Shown here piece by piece: positions 6,944 to 12,998 of a stretch of 13,461 bases of DNA. The translations under genes and the position numbers were made by a program. A model generated the notes under the pieces. That model saw only the letters and a program-made list of their open reading frames with translations, was not told where the DNA came from and searched no databases. Positions within the stretch are counted from its first letter, which is position 1; every line of letters starts with the position of its first letter. Origin of the DNA: JANWHZ01 sp035545555 (GTDB lineage Bacteria > Patescibacteriota > Saccharimonadia > Saccharimonadales > UBA4665); the NCBI GenBank assembly GCA_035545555.1, contig DASZYD010000022.1:1-13461 (forward strand). Direction: 5' to 3'.

Positions 6944-7492
6944 TCACGCGCGATGTTCGGCCAGCCATGCCAGGCAATACTGCCATTCAGCAATGGACTC
7001 GCGGATATCATCGGGTGCCCGGTGCGTTTCCTTCTTCGCGAATTCTACCCCATATTTGCCCTGCATGTATACTTTTAGGCTGCTCACATCCAGCATACGA
7101 TAGTGGAGCAGCTGCTCCACTTCCGGCCAGTGCTGCCGGATAAAACTGCGGTCCTGGTGCACTGAGTTACCGGCAAGCACCGCCGGCTCGTCGCCAAACT
7201 GGGTACTAATAAGCGCCGCCAGCTCGGCAGCAACTGATTGTTCGCTTCTGCCCGCGCTGCGCACACGCTCCAATAGTCCGCTGGCGGTATGCTGCGTGCG
7301 GGCCCAGGCGTCGCTTCGGGCCAGCACTGCCTCGGGCTGATGGATCACCGCTTCATAGCTCACCACCGTATGGAGGTCAAAGTCGGTCACCTCAGCTGCT
7401 ACCTCCAACATAGCGTCCCGCTGCGGATTAAGCCCGGTCATCTCCAGATCAAGCCAGAGCAGCTTGGTGGGCCGGTCGTGCTTCGCAATCAT
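6944..7492 (-). CDS. orn: Oligoribonuclease (DEDDh 3'-5' exoribonuclease)
   Basis: A 182-residue protein, the usual Orn length. It degrades RNA fragments of two to a few nucleotides to mononucleotides at the end of RNA turnover. The DEDDh residues are all visible: D15 and E17 in WLDLEMTGL, D114 in GNSVHQDRSF, and H157 and D162 in HRAPDDI. The Orn-type spacing and IRESIAEW after ExoIII separate it from DnaQ. It would also clear linear dinucleotides such as pGpG. The ATG is preceded by TATAAT with a 6-nt gap and no Shine-Dalgarno. The stop is TGA, showing UGA is a stop codon here. It sits between the YjbR gene and the flavin reductase, all on the minus strand. Confidence 0.96.
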   Translation of the reverse strand: MIAKHDRPTKLLWLDLEMTGLNPQRDAMLEVAAEVTDFDLHTVVSYEAVIHQPEAVLARSDAWARTQHTASGLLERVRSAGRSEQSVAAELAALISTQFGDEPAVLAGNSVHQDRSFIRQHWPEVEQLLHYRMLDVSSLKVYMQGKYGVEFAKKETHRAPDDIRESIAEWQYCLAWLAEHRA

Positions 7493-7498
7493 GCGATG

Positions 7499-7504
7499 AT
7501 TATA
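7499..7504 (-). promoter_or_regulatory. -10 box of orn, predicted leaderless
   Basis: A perfect TATAAT on the minus strand ends 6 nt before the orn ATG. No TGn extension and no -35 match. It lies between the FMN reductase stop (7529) and orn. Confidence 0.5.
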
Positions 7505-7528
7505 CGCCGCGGCTTCTCAGGCGCGCTA

Positions 7529-8116
7529 CTACGCTTTGGCGCGGGCCGTCGCCAGCGCTTTACCATACCAGTGCAGTTCTTCCAGCATACGTTTGAGCGC
7601 ACCTTGCGGCCCATATGGGTTTTGCAGCAGTTCGGCCTGTAGGTTACCAGCTTGGTCCATCATGTCACCCGCTCGGCCGGTCAGATAGACGGCATGTGGT
7701 ACCATAGCACCAAGTACCCCAGGCACGACGCCGCGCAAATGGGCAATAGCCTGTGCGCCGCCGGTTGTACCATGGCCGACCAAAGCGACCGGCTTTCGCT
7801 GCAACTGGAAGTCCACATAATCCAGCGCGTTCTTGAGCACGGCTGAGTACGACCGGTTGTATTCCGGCGTCACCAGCACATATGCATCGGCCTCGGTTAG
7901 CTTATCCAGCCATTCTTTGACCACGCCGGCCGGTTTGCGGTTCGGATTATATTGCGGCGAAATTTCCTCATCGAGAAACGGCAGTGCGTAGTTGGCCAGG
8001 TCTACCACTTCGACGGTCGTATCCGGTAGGTTCTTCGCTTCGGCGGCGACCCACATGGCCACCCGGTCAGTCACACGGCCCGGCCGGGTGCTGCCGACAA
8101 TAACCTGCAATTTCAT
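7529..8116 (-). CDS. NAD(P)H-dependent FMN reductase / quinone or azo reductase
   Basis: A 195-residue flavodoxin-like protein. The FMN phosphate loop GSTRPGR is at 8-14 and the flavin-ring segment PEYNRSYSAVLKNALDY at 84-100, the hallmark of the NADPH-dependent FMN reductase family (ChrR/YieF/azoreductase group). GHGTTGG (114-120) is the third flavin-contacting loop. Such enzymes use NAD(P)H to reduce free flavin, quinones, azo compounds or other electrophiles by two electrons, in the cytoplasm. Physiological substrate unknown. It is divergent from an HxlR regulator, and two operator-like repeats lie between them, so it is likely the regulator's target. AAGGAGG (8123-8129) lies 6 nt before the ATG. 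Confidence 0.94.
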   Translation of the reverse strand: MKLQVIVGSTRPGRVTDRVAMWVAAEAKNLPDTTVEVVDLANYALPFLDEEISPQYNPNRKPAGVVKEWLDKLTEADAYVLVTPEYNRSYSAVLKNALDYVDFQLQRKPVALVGHGTTGGAQAIAHLRGVVPGVLGAMVPHAVYLTGRAGDMMDQAGNLQAELLQNPYGPQGALKRMLEELHWYGKALATARAKA

Positions 8117-8133
8117 ATGCGTCCTCCTTATGG

Positions 8134-8146
8134 TATACTTTGTATA
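8134..8146. promoter_or_regulatory. Operator-like palindrome 1 in the reductase/hxlR gap
   Basis: TATAC-TTT-GTATA is a 13-bp inverted repeat. A wider TGGTA-N12-TACCA repeat (8131-8152) surrounds it. It coincides with the predicted transcription start of the FMN reductase and shares TATACTTTGTA with the second site 34 bp away. HxlR proteins bind such short dyads as dimers; binding here is inference. Confidence 0.5.
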
Positions 8147-8151
8147 TTACC

Positions 8152-8180
8152 AGCATAGAATCATTACTATACTTTGTAAA
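8152..8180 (-). promoter_or_regulatory. Candidate promoter of the FMN reductase
   Basis: Minus strand TTTACA (8180-8175), 17-nt spacer, TATGCT (8157-8152). Initiation near 8145 would give a leader of about 29 nt containing AAGGAGG. The -35 lies inside operator-like site 2 and the start inside site 1, a layout suited to repression. Confidence 0.45.
8168..8180. promoter_or_regulatory. Operator-like repeat 2, overlapping the hxlR -10
   Basis: TATAC-TTT-GTAAA repeats site 1 with 11 identical leading bases and an imperfect right arm. Its first six bases, TATACT (8168-8173), also serve as a -10 box 9 nt before the hxlR ATG. A regulator bound here would block its own promoter and the -35 of the reductase. 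Confidence 0.5.
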
Positions 8181-8182
8181 GC

Positions 8183-8539
8183 ATGAAGTTAATGAAACCC
8201 CATAAAGCACGGCCAACCATGCTCGAACCAAAAGTTGGCTGCATCGCCGCCGCCATGGATATCATTGGCACGAAATGGACAGCGCTGATTTTGCGTGACC
8301 TGGCGGCCGGGCCGCAGCGCTTCGGCGCTCTGGAAAAAACCGTCGGCAGCATTAACCCGCGAACGCTATCCAAGCGGTTAGACGATCTTGAGGCGCAAGG
8401 CGTCATCACGAAGCGCGTCTTTGCCGAAGTACCGCCACACATCGAATACACCCTCACCAAAAAAGGCGAGGGCCTCATCCCGATTCTGGAGCAGATGGCA
8501 GCCTGGGGCGTTGCCTACGCCGAAAACAGCGGCTGCTGA
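8183..8539 (+). CDS. HxlR-family winged-helix regulator
   Basis: A 118-residue DNA-binding protein of the HxlR/MarR-like family. It shows the family N-terminus GCIAAAMDIIGTKWTALIL (19-37), the ...GPQRFGALEK segment, the recognition helix region NPRTLSKRLDDLEAQG (53-68) and the wing KRVFAEVPPHIEYTLT. Cys20 occupies the place of the conserved N-terminal Cys that senses quinones or disulfide stress in regulators such as YodB. A second Cys (118) ends the protein. It probably represses the divergent flavin reductase and itself through the two repeats in the 66-bp gap. ATG at 8183 is preferred because of a TATACT box 9 nt upstream; ATG at 8192 is an alternative. No Shine-Dalgarno. Stops with TGA, 13 bp from the convergent msrB stop. 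Confidence 0.94.
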   Translation: MKLMKPHKARPTMLEPKVGCIAAAMDIIGTKWTALILRDLAAGPQRFGALEKTVGSINPRTLSKRLDDLEAQGVITKRVFAEVPPHIEYTLTKKGEGLIPILEQMAAWGVAYAENSGC

Positions 8540-8552
8540 TACGAAGCCGGCA

Positions 8553-8957
8553 CTAATCTTTCTTTACGAACGCCAGCGCTGCAGAGTTGATGCAGTAGTG
8601 TTTGCCGTTTGGCGCATCCGGGTCGTCGAAAAAGTGCCCCAGGTGGCTGCCGCAGTGTTTGCACACAACCTCTGTGCGGTGCATACCGTGGCTGTTATCC
8701 TCCTTCAGCTCAACCGCCCCGCTGCCAGCGACGTCGCAGAAGCTTGGCCAGCCGGCCAGCCCGGGCGCGGTAGAGTCAAACTTAGCACTGCTTTTGAACA
8801 CCACATTGCCGCAGGCGGCACAGGTGTATTCCCCGTTCGCGGTATTGTGCAGCAACGCGCCGGTAAACGGCGCCTCGGTGCCCTGCTCGCGCAGGACTCG
8901 GTATTGCTCCGGCGTCAGCCGCTTTCGTAGCTCCTCTTCTGAACCTTGCTGCGCCAT
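8553..8957 (-). CDS. msrB: Peptide-methionine (R)-S-oxide reductase MsrB
   Basis: A 134-residue single-domain MsrB that reduces methionine-R-sulfoxide in proteins using thioredoxin-type reductant. Zinc ligands are the CxxC pairs C46/C49 (CAACGNVVF) and C99/C102 (CKHCGSHLGHFFDD). KFDSTAPGLAGWPSF (59-73) is the substrate loop, and the catalytic Cys is C122 in HYCINSAAL. The N-terminal LTPEQYRVLREQGTEAPF is typical. C74, just after the loop, is a possible but unproven resolving Cys. There is no signal peptide, so it is cytoplasmic. Start is supported by a G-rich site (AGAAGGGGG, about 8963-8971) before the ATG. It follows mscL by 15 bp on the same strand and is probably cotranscribed. With the adjacent HxlR/reductase pair it forms a redox-stress neighbourhood. 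Confidence 0.97.
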   Translation of the reverse strand: MAQQGSEEELRKRLTPEQYRVLREQGTEAPFTGALLHNTANGEYTCAACGNVVFKSSAKFDSTAPGLAGWPSFCDVAGSGAVELKEDNSHGMHRTEVVCKHCGSHLGHFFDDPDAPNGKHYCINSAALAFVKKD

Positions 8958-8972
8958 ACCACCCCCTTCTCG

Positions 8973-9431
8973 TTATTTCTTCTGCTGCGGCTTGAGCCGG
9001 TCAAGCTGGAGCAGCTTGATAATCACATAGACGGTGGCGGCGATGAACAAAAAGTCGATGAGGTCATACATCACGGCACCCCAGCCAAAATTGGCATGGC
9101 GGCCGTCAAAATGGAGGGTAAATGTCCGGGCACTTAAAGTGGTCTCGCCCGGAAAGATGAGCGCAAACAGCGGATCGATGAAACTGGCGATAATTTGCTT
9201 GACCACCGCCTGCACCTGCGACCCCAGCACAAAGCCGACGGCCAGGCCGAGCACGCCATATTCGCGCAGGAAGTTCAAGAAGCCGTTGACCGAATCGCGC
9301 ACCCCTTTGCCGACTACTTCGTTCACAAGCTCGGTTGCCGCTACCGGATCAAGCCGGTTCAGGCGCGCTTTCGCTTCGCGTTTCAGTTCGGCCTCGGATT
9401 TTTCTGACAGCGGTTTTGCCTGGTCACTCAT
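8973..9431 (-). CDS. mscL: Large-conductance mechanosensitive channel MscL with long N-terminal extension
   Basis: A 152-residue channel subunit that opens under membrane tension to release solutes on hypo-osmotic shock. TM1 is at about 58-82 (GVLGLAVGFVLGSQVQAVV, matching the VVDLAVGVIIG pore helix), followed by IDPLFALIFPG; TM2 is at about 117-141 (VMYDLIDFLFIAATVYVIIKL), then a short basic tail. E. coli MscL has only about 15 residues before TM1; here there are about 57, mostly charged and predicted helical (SEAELKREAKARL...). The Asp of the E. coli 'VVDLAVG' motif is Gly (GVLGLAVG). The ATG follows TGATACAAT by 8 nt with no Shine-Dalgarno, so a leaderless start is likely. A later start within the extension cannot be excluded. 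The promoter lies inside the last codons of argS. Confidence 0.93.
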   Translation of the reverse strand: MSDQAKPLSEKSEAELKREAKARLNRLDPVAATELVNEVVGKGVRDSVNGFLNFLREYGVLGLAVGFVLGSQVQAVVKQIIASFIDPLFALIFPGETTLSARTFTLHFDGRHANFGWGAVMYDLIDFLFIAATVYVIIKLLQLDRLKPQQKK

Positions 9432-9435
9432 ACGT

Positions 9436-11112
9436 CTACATTGTATCAGGTGCGGCTATACCGAGCAGTTGCAGACCGTCCCGCAGCGTATCAGCATAGC
9501 GCGCCACCAGCGCGGTGCGTACGGCTTCACGGTCGCTCCCTACCACCCGGTTACGCTCATAAAAACTATTGAATGTCTGCGCCAGCTCATACAAATAGGT
9601 ACAAATATGATGCGGCATGAGCTCATTCGTCGCCTTCTCCACTGCTTCCGGGAATTCGCTGATTTTGCGCGCCAAGCTCCGCTCGCTCGCCTCAAACTTT
9701 TCGATGGTATGGTGTTGTTCGGCCGCGGCTTTTTTAAGGATACTTCTGGCCCGCGCATGCGCATACTGCAGGTACGGCCCGCTATTGCCTTCGAGCGCAA
9801 TCGATTCTTTCGGATCATAGATGATGTCGCCGCCGATGCGGTTCTTGGCAAACGCATACTTCACTGCCGCCAATATCGTTTCTTCTGATGGATGCCGTCC
9901 GGTCTCGGCGCCGGCCTCGCGGGCTGCCTCCAGGATCTGGAGCGCGGTGACCACATTGCCTTTGCGCGAGCTCATCTTTACTCCGCCCTGCAGCTTTACC
10001 ACCCCATGCGTCAGATGCGTGGTGCGTTCGGCCGGCTCCGGCGCGAATTGCGTAATGCTAGCAATGACCACCTGCATATACTGCTCCTGCTCATTCGCCG
10101 TGATGATGATCGAGCGGTCAAAGTGATAATCACGCCATTTGGTCAGGCTCAGCCCGACGTCTTTTGCCTCATACGTCGGCAGGCCTTCTGTGTTAATAAA
10201 CACCCGCGTATGCAAGCCGTGTGGTTCGCCGTTGAACACAACCGCGTTGTCACTTTTGGTATACACGCCCCTTGCGAGCTGCTCCTGCACCGTCCCCATC
10301 CCCAGCGGCGTTACCTCACTTTCAGGAATAAATCGATCGAATGGCGCCACCTGCAGCTGATTATAGAGCGTCTTGAAATAATCGTAGCTCCACTGGCGGC
10401 ATGTCCAGTAGATTTGCGCGAACGGTGAGTCATGATCACCGGCTTCATGCAGCTGATATACCCGTTTGTTCGTCGCCACGATTGCTGTTTTCGCTGCTCC
10501 GTCGTCTTCATAGGCGCTGTTGCCCTCGACATAGCGGGTGCCCAACCACGCCGGTCGCTCGCCAGTAGGAATATCGTCTAGCTTATCGGGCAGCTCACCG
10601 CCAAGCTGTCTGATAATCGCCCACATGCACTTGCCGACATGCAGCCCCACATCGCCGCCATAGTTGATGCGAACCGTTTTCGCGCCGGCACGTTCGACCA
10701 AGCGGGCAATCATGTCGCCGACGAGCGTGGTATACAGGTGTCCGGCATGCAGCGGTTTGAACGGGTTAGGGTCGGAGTACTCCACCACATAGGTCTTGCC
10801 CGCCAGGCGTTTGGGCGCCTCCAAGCCGTCCAGCGCGCGCACCAGCACGGCATCGCGCAACGTGAGATTGATAAATCCCGGCCCGGCAACAGATACACCG
10901 GCCACCGTTCCGGCCAAGTTTTCACGGAGTTTCACGGCAAGGCGCTCGGCAATGTCGCGTGGCTTTTGCCCAAGTTTCCCGGCCAGCTGCAGCGCCACGT
11001 TCGTCGCGTAATCACCAAATTGTTCGTTTGGCCGTGTCAGCTCCACTGCCAGCTCGGCTGCGAACAAATCCTTGCAAACAGCGGCAACCGCCGCCTCTAG
11101 CTCACTGCGCAT
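9436..11112 (-). CDS. argS: Arginyl-tRNA synthetase
   Basis: A 558-residue class I synthetase, full length for ArgS. Residues 1-85 form the N-terminal additional domain that contacts the tRNA D-loop (ending GPGFINLTL). Then SDPNPFKPLHAGHL (113-126) carries the HIGH motif as H122-A-G-H125. NYGGDVGLHVGK (150-161) is the Arg-site region. TYEAKDVGL (313-321), then the KMSKS equivalent KMSSRKGN (379-386), and GNSGPYLQYAHAR precede the DALR anticodon-binding domain (about the last 110 residues). The reaction charges tRNA-Arg with arginine. ATG is preceded by TGTTATAAT with a 7-nt gap and no Shine-Dalgarno; that box overlaps the stop codon of the upstream DUF1361 gene. The last codon is Met, and TACAAT spanning the codons before the stop serves mscL. 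Confidence 0.98.
   Translation of the reverse strand: MRSELEAAVAAVCKDLFAAELAVELTRPNEQFGDYATNVALQLAGKLGQKPRDIAERLAVKLRENLAGTVAGVSVAGPGFINLTLRDAVLVRALDGLEAPKRLAGKTYVVEYSDPNPFKPLHAGHLYTTLVGDMIARLVERAGAKTVRINYGGDVGLHVGKCMWAIIRQLGGELPDKLDDIPTGERPAWLGTRYVEGNSAYEDDGAAKTAIVATNKRVYQLHEAGDHDSPFAQIYWTCRQWSYDYFKTLYNQLQVAPFDRFIPESEVTPLGMGTVQEQLARGVYTKSDNAVVFNGEPHGLHTRVFINTEGLPTYEAKDVGLSLTKWRDYHFDRSIIITANEQEQYMQVVIASITQFAPEPAERTTHLTHGVVKLQGGVKMSSRKGNVVTALQILEAAREAGAETGRHPSEETILAAVKYAFAKNRIGGDIIYDPKESIALEGNSGPYLQYAHARARSILKKAAAEQHHTIEKFEASERSLARKISEFPEAVEKATNELMPHHICTYLYELAQTFNSFYERNRVVGSDREAVRTALVARYADTLRDGLQLLGIAAPDTM
9440..9448 (-). promoter_or_regulatory. Extended -10 of mscL inside the 3' end of argS
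   Basis: Minus strand TGATACAAT (TGn-TACAAT) occupies the last codons of argS and ends 8 nt before the mscL ATG. There is no Shine-Dalgarno, and no -35 match at the expected distance. Confidence 0.5.
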
Positions 11113-11119
11113 AGGACGT

Positions 11120-11128
11120 ATTATAACA
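11120..11128 (-). promoter_or_regulatory. Extended -10 of argS overlapping the DUF1361 stop codon
   Basis: Minus strand TGTTATAAT; the TAA inside TATAAT is the stop of the DUF1361 gene (11123-11121). Gap to the argS ATG is 7 nt. No Shine-Dalgarno. Confidence 0.55.
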
Positions 11129-11807
11129 GATCAGACTTGTTGGCATGGCCAAGGGTACGCACGCCCTGCCAGGCGCAGACATACAAGCTGCCCAAAAGCA
11201 CAAAGAACGGCGCCACGACCGCAAAGACCTGCTTGTACTGCGTCGGGTGCAGCAAGCGCGACGACAGGTCAAACAGCATACCTGCCGGGTCGACCAGCAC
11301 ATCCCAGGTATTCCAGCGCAGGTCACGCCCCAGGTAGATCGCCACACTGCAGGCAAATAAAATAAGCGCAATGATCATCACCGTTGCCCGCGGCGTCAGG
11401 CGCCGCCGTAGCTCAATATGCACCAGATATAGGCTACTATAGCCAAGCAGCAGCGCCGTAACGATGAAAGAGGTGAATACCACGGCACTCGTCAGCAGCT
11501 GATTTGTATCAACTTCCGCGAGGTGGATAAAATCACTCACCATATAGAAACTGTTCGGCAAAAAGGCCAGCCAGGCGGCGCTGACGGCCAATCCCTCCCA
11601 GCTCGACCAAACCTTGCGCCGGAGCGTGCCGCGTAGCCATACCGCCAGGATAAACGGTACCCAGGCCAGGACGATATTCGGCAGCAAGTATGGCTCCAAC
11701 AGTGTCCGACTGGCGGCCGACTGGACCAGCAGCAGGCCAAGGCCGGCTACTGTCAGTAACCCAAGCCCCAGCTCATAGTGCCCTCCCGGCAGCGTCCTCG
11801 TTGGCAT
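11121..11807 (-). CDS. DUF1361 membrane protein
   Basis: A 228-residue integral membrane protein with about six hydrophobic segments (near 13-29, 42-59, 74-90, 106-130, 142-159 and 193-213). The DUF1361 signatures are FLPNSFYMVSDFIHL (82-96; family 'NaPYiitDfiHL') and YLGRDLRWNTWDVL (158-171; family 'yLGRflRWNsWDv'). The Asn, Asp, His, Arg and Trp conserved in these loops suggest a catalytic or binding site at the membrane surface, but no function has been established that I know of. ATG lies 12 nt after TGGTATAAT, so the predicted leader is only about 5 nt and there is no Shine-Dalgarno. No in-frame alternative start lies in those 12 nt. The stop overlaps the argS promoter. Confidence 0.92.
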   Translation of the reverse strand: MPTRTLPGGHYELGLGLLTVAGLGLLLVQSAASRTLLEPYLLPNIVLAWVPFILAVWLRGTLRRKVWSSWEGLAVSAAWLAFLPNSFYMVSDFIHLAEVDTNQLLTSAVVFTSFIVTALLLGYSSLYLVHIELRRRLTPRATVMIIALILFACSVAIYLGRDLRWNTWDVLVDPAGMLFDLSSRLLHPTQYKQVFAVVAPFFVLLGSLYVCAWQGVRTLGHANKSDLL

Positions 11808-11819
11808 ATAGCAAGCCGT

Positions 11820-11828
11820 ATTATACCA
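11820..11828 (-). promoter_or_regulatory. Extended -10 of the DUF1361 gene
   Basis: Minus strand TGGTATAAT, in the 60-bp gap after the isomerase stop (11868). The ATG is 12 nt downstream. No -35 match. No terminator hairpin with a T run is visible in this gap. Confidence 0.5.
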
Positions 11829-11867
11829 AGCGCGAGGGCATTGCGGCTGTGATGCAGAGCGGACGGC

Positions 11868-12905
11868 CTATTTCTCAAGCTCTTTTTTGAAGCGCTCCAC
11901 CAGATCGACCGGCGCAGGATTGATGCCGTTACAGAGCGCTGTGTAGATGCTCACAAAGTCACCGAAGGCCGAGGTCCACAGCAGTTGCTCCAGCAGCGTG
12001 TTCCCTTCGGCCGTCACTACCAGCGGCGCCGGGCGCAAGCCGGATAGCAGGCGTTCGGTGACCGCGAACCGCTTTTGTACTCGCTCGTGCTCCAGCGGAC
12101 TGCGTAGCTCAATGACTGTATACGGTTTGTCCACCGGCTGTTTGCTCCAACCGATGAATTCGTTATGATTGAACTCCGGCAATTGATTTACCCACGCCAC
12201 CTGCTTGGCGTTTTCATTAAAGCTAATCTTCCACTTATATGCCGCCGGGTACATCTTCGGCCCGCCATATATGACAACCGATTTGCCGATGCACTCCAGC
12301 GCCAGCTGCTTAGCCGGATTCTTCGTGGTCGGTACGGTTGGCTGCCAGGCCGCCACTGCCCCGTCCAGATAGGCGGCGGCGCGCACCAGCTCAGGCCCCG
12401 TTTTGCCGGCCGGCAGTAGCCCGGCCTGTTCCAGGATCTGCAGCAGCGCCGCAAAATTGTACAGCACGGCGTACCGCGGTTGGTCTACGTATGGCAGGAG
12501 CGCTAAGGGATACTGTTTCGTTTGCGCCAGCTCGGCCAGTTTGCCGCCGCTCGCAATCACCGCAATGACAGCGCCGCGTGCCTCCGCCGCGGCCAGGGCG
12601 CTCAGTGTCTCCTCGGTATTGCCGGAATAGCTGGATGCAATAAACAGCGTATCGCCGCCTACATACGGTGGCACGTCGTAGTCGCGCACAATCTCAAAAG
12701 GCTTGCTGAGGCCGGGCCAGGTGCGCAGCAGCAGCGCTGCCAGTGCCGAACCGCCCATGCCGGCAAGCACCACGTTCGCGACACTCTCACCGCTGACCGG
12801 ATGGTCGAAGGTATAGGTCTGCCGTAACTGATCGCCCTGTTTGCTTACGATGCCCAGCGCGTCAGCCTGGTCTTTTTCGTGCATATATTTCAGATCGTCG
12901 AGCAC
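11868..12905 (-). CDS. Bifunctional phosphoglucose/phosphomannose isomerase (SIS domain)
   Basis: A 345-residue enzyme with two SIS domains. It interconverts glucose-6-phosphate or mannose-6-phosphate with fructose-6-phosphate, linking glycolysis to nucleotide-sugar precursors. Visible features: LAGMGGSALA (47-56), the phosphate-binding SSYSGNTEET (91-100), ASGGKLAELA (118-127), and the catalytic region of the archaeal-type PGI/PMI family, KISFNENAKQ (226-235, E231) and LPEFNHNEFIGW (242-253, H247). Length fits the family (about 300-350). The open frame extends 90 codons further upstream to 13175, but I start at the GTG at 12905. AAAGGAGG lies 5 nt before it, and the upstream part resembles nothing and overlaps the divergent gene. 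ATG at residue 8 is a weaker alternative. Confidence 0.95.
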   Translation of the reverse strand: MLDDLKYMHEKDQADALGIVSKQGDQLRQTYTFDHPVSGESVANVVLAGMGGSALAALLLRTWPGLSKPFEIVRDYDVPPYVGGDTLFIASSYSGNTEETLSALAAAEARGAVIAVIASGGKLAELAQTKQYPLALLPYVDQPRYAVLYNFAALLQILEQAGLLPAGKTGPELVRAAAYLDGAVAAWQPTVPTTKNPAKQLALECIGKSVVIYGGPKMYPAAYKWKISFNENAKQVAWVNQLPEFNHNEFIGWSKQPVDKPYTVIELRSPLEHERVQKRFAVTERLLSGLRPAPLVVTAEGNTLLEQLLWTSAFGDFVSIYTALCNGINPAPVDLVERFKKELEK

Positions 12906-12910
12906 AGTGC

Positions 12911-12918
12911 CCTCCTTT
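12911..12918 (-). promoter_or_regulatory. Shine-Dalgarno fixing a GTG start for the isomerase
   Basis: Minus strand AAAGGAGG with a 5-nt gap to GTG at 12905-12903. This decides against the longer frame starting at 13175 and the shorter one at internal Met8. Confidence 0.8.
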
Positions 12919-12936
12919 AGCCGCACGGAAAAACGC

Positions 12937-12993
12937 TTGTTCGTAGCGCGCGGATACCCTATAGTATAGCGTAAAGGATAAGCACCTAGGGGG
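12937..12993 (+). promoter_or_regulatory. Promoter and ribosome-binding site of the gene at 12999
   Basis: TTGTTC (12937-12942), a 17-nt spacer, TATAGT (12960-12965). Initiation near 12972 gives a leader of about 27 nt with AGGGGG (12988-12993) 5 nt before the ATG. The -10 shares bases with the minus-strand -10 of the isomerase. Confidence 0.5.
12963..12968 (-). promoter_or_regulatory. -10 box of the isomerase gene
   Basis: Minus strand TATACT, half of the 11-bp palindrome CTATAGTATAG (12959-12969). Initiation near 12956 gives a leader of about 50 nt ending in the AAAGGAGG site. No clear -35. Confidence 0.4.
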
Positions 12994-12998
12994 CAGGC

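Noticed and set aside
8525..8552. Possible terminator for msrB (CAGC-AGCC-GCTG then TTTT on the minus strand)
   Set aside because: Only a 4-bp stem, inside the hxlR 3' coding end, with a short T run; too weak to call.
8540..8574. GCCGGC followed by a T-rich stretch after hxlR as a plus-strand terminator
   Set aside because: The six-base palindrome cannot form a useful hairpin with a loop, and the T-rich part is interrupted by A, C and G.
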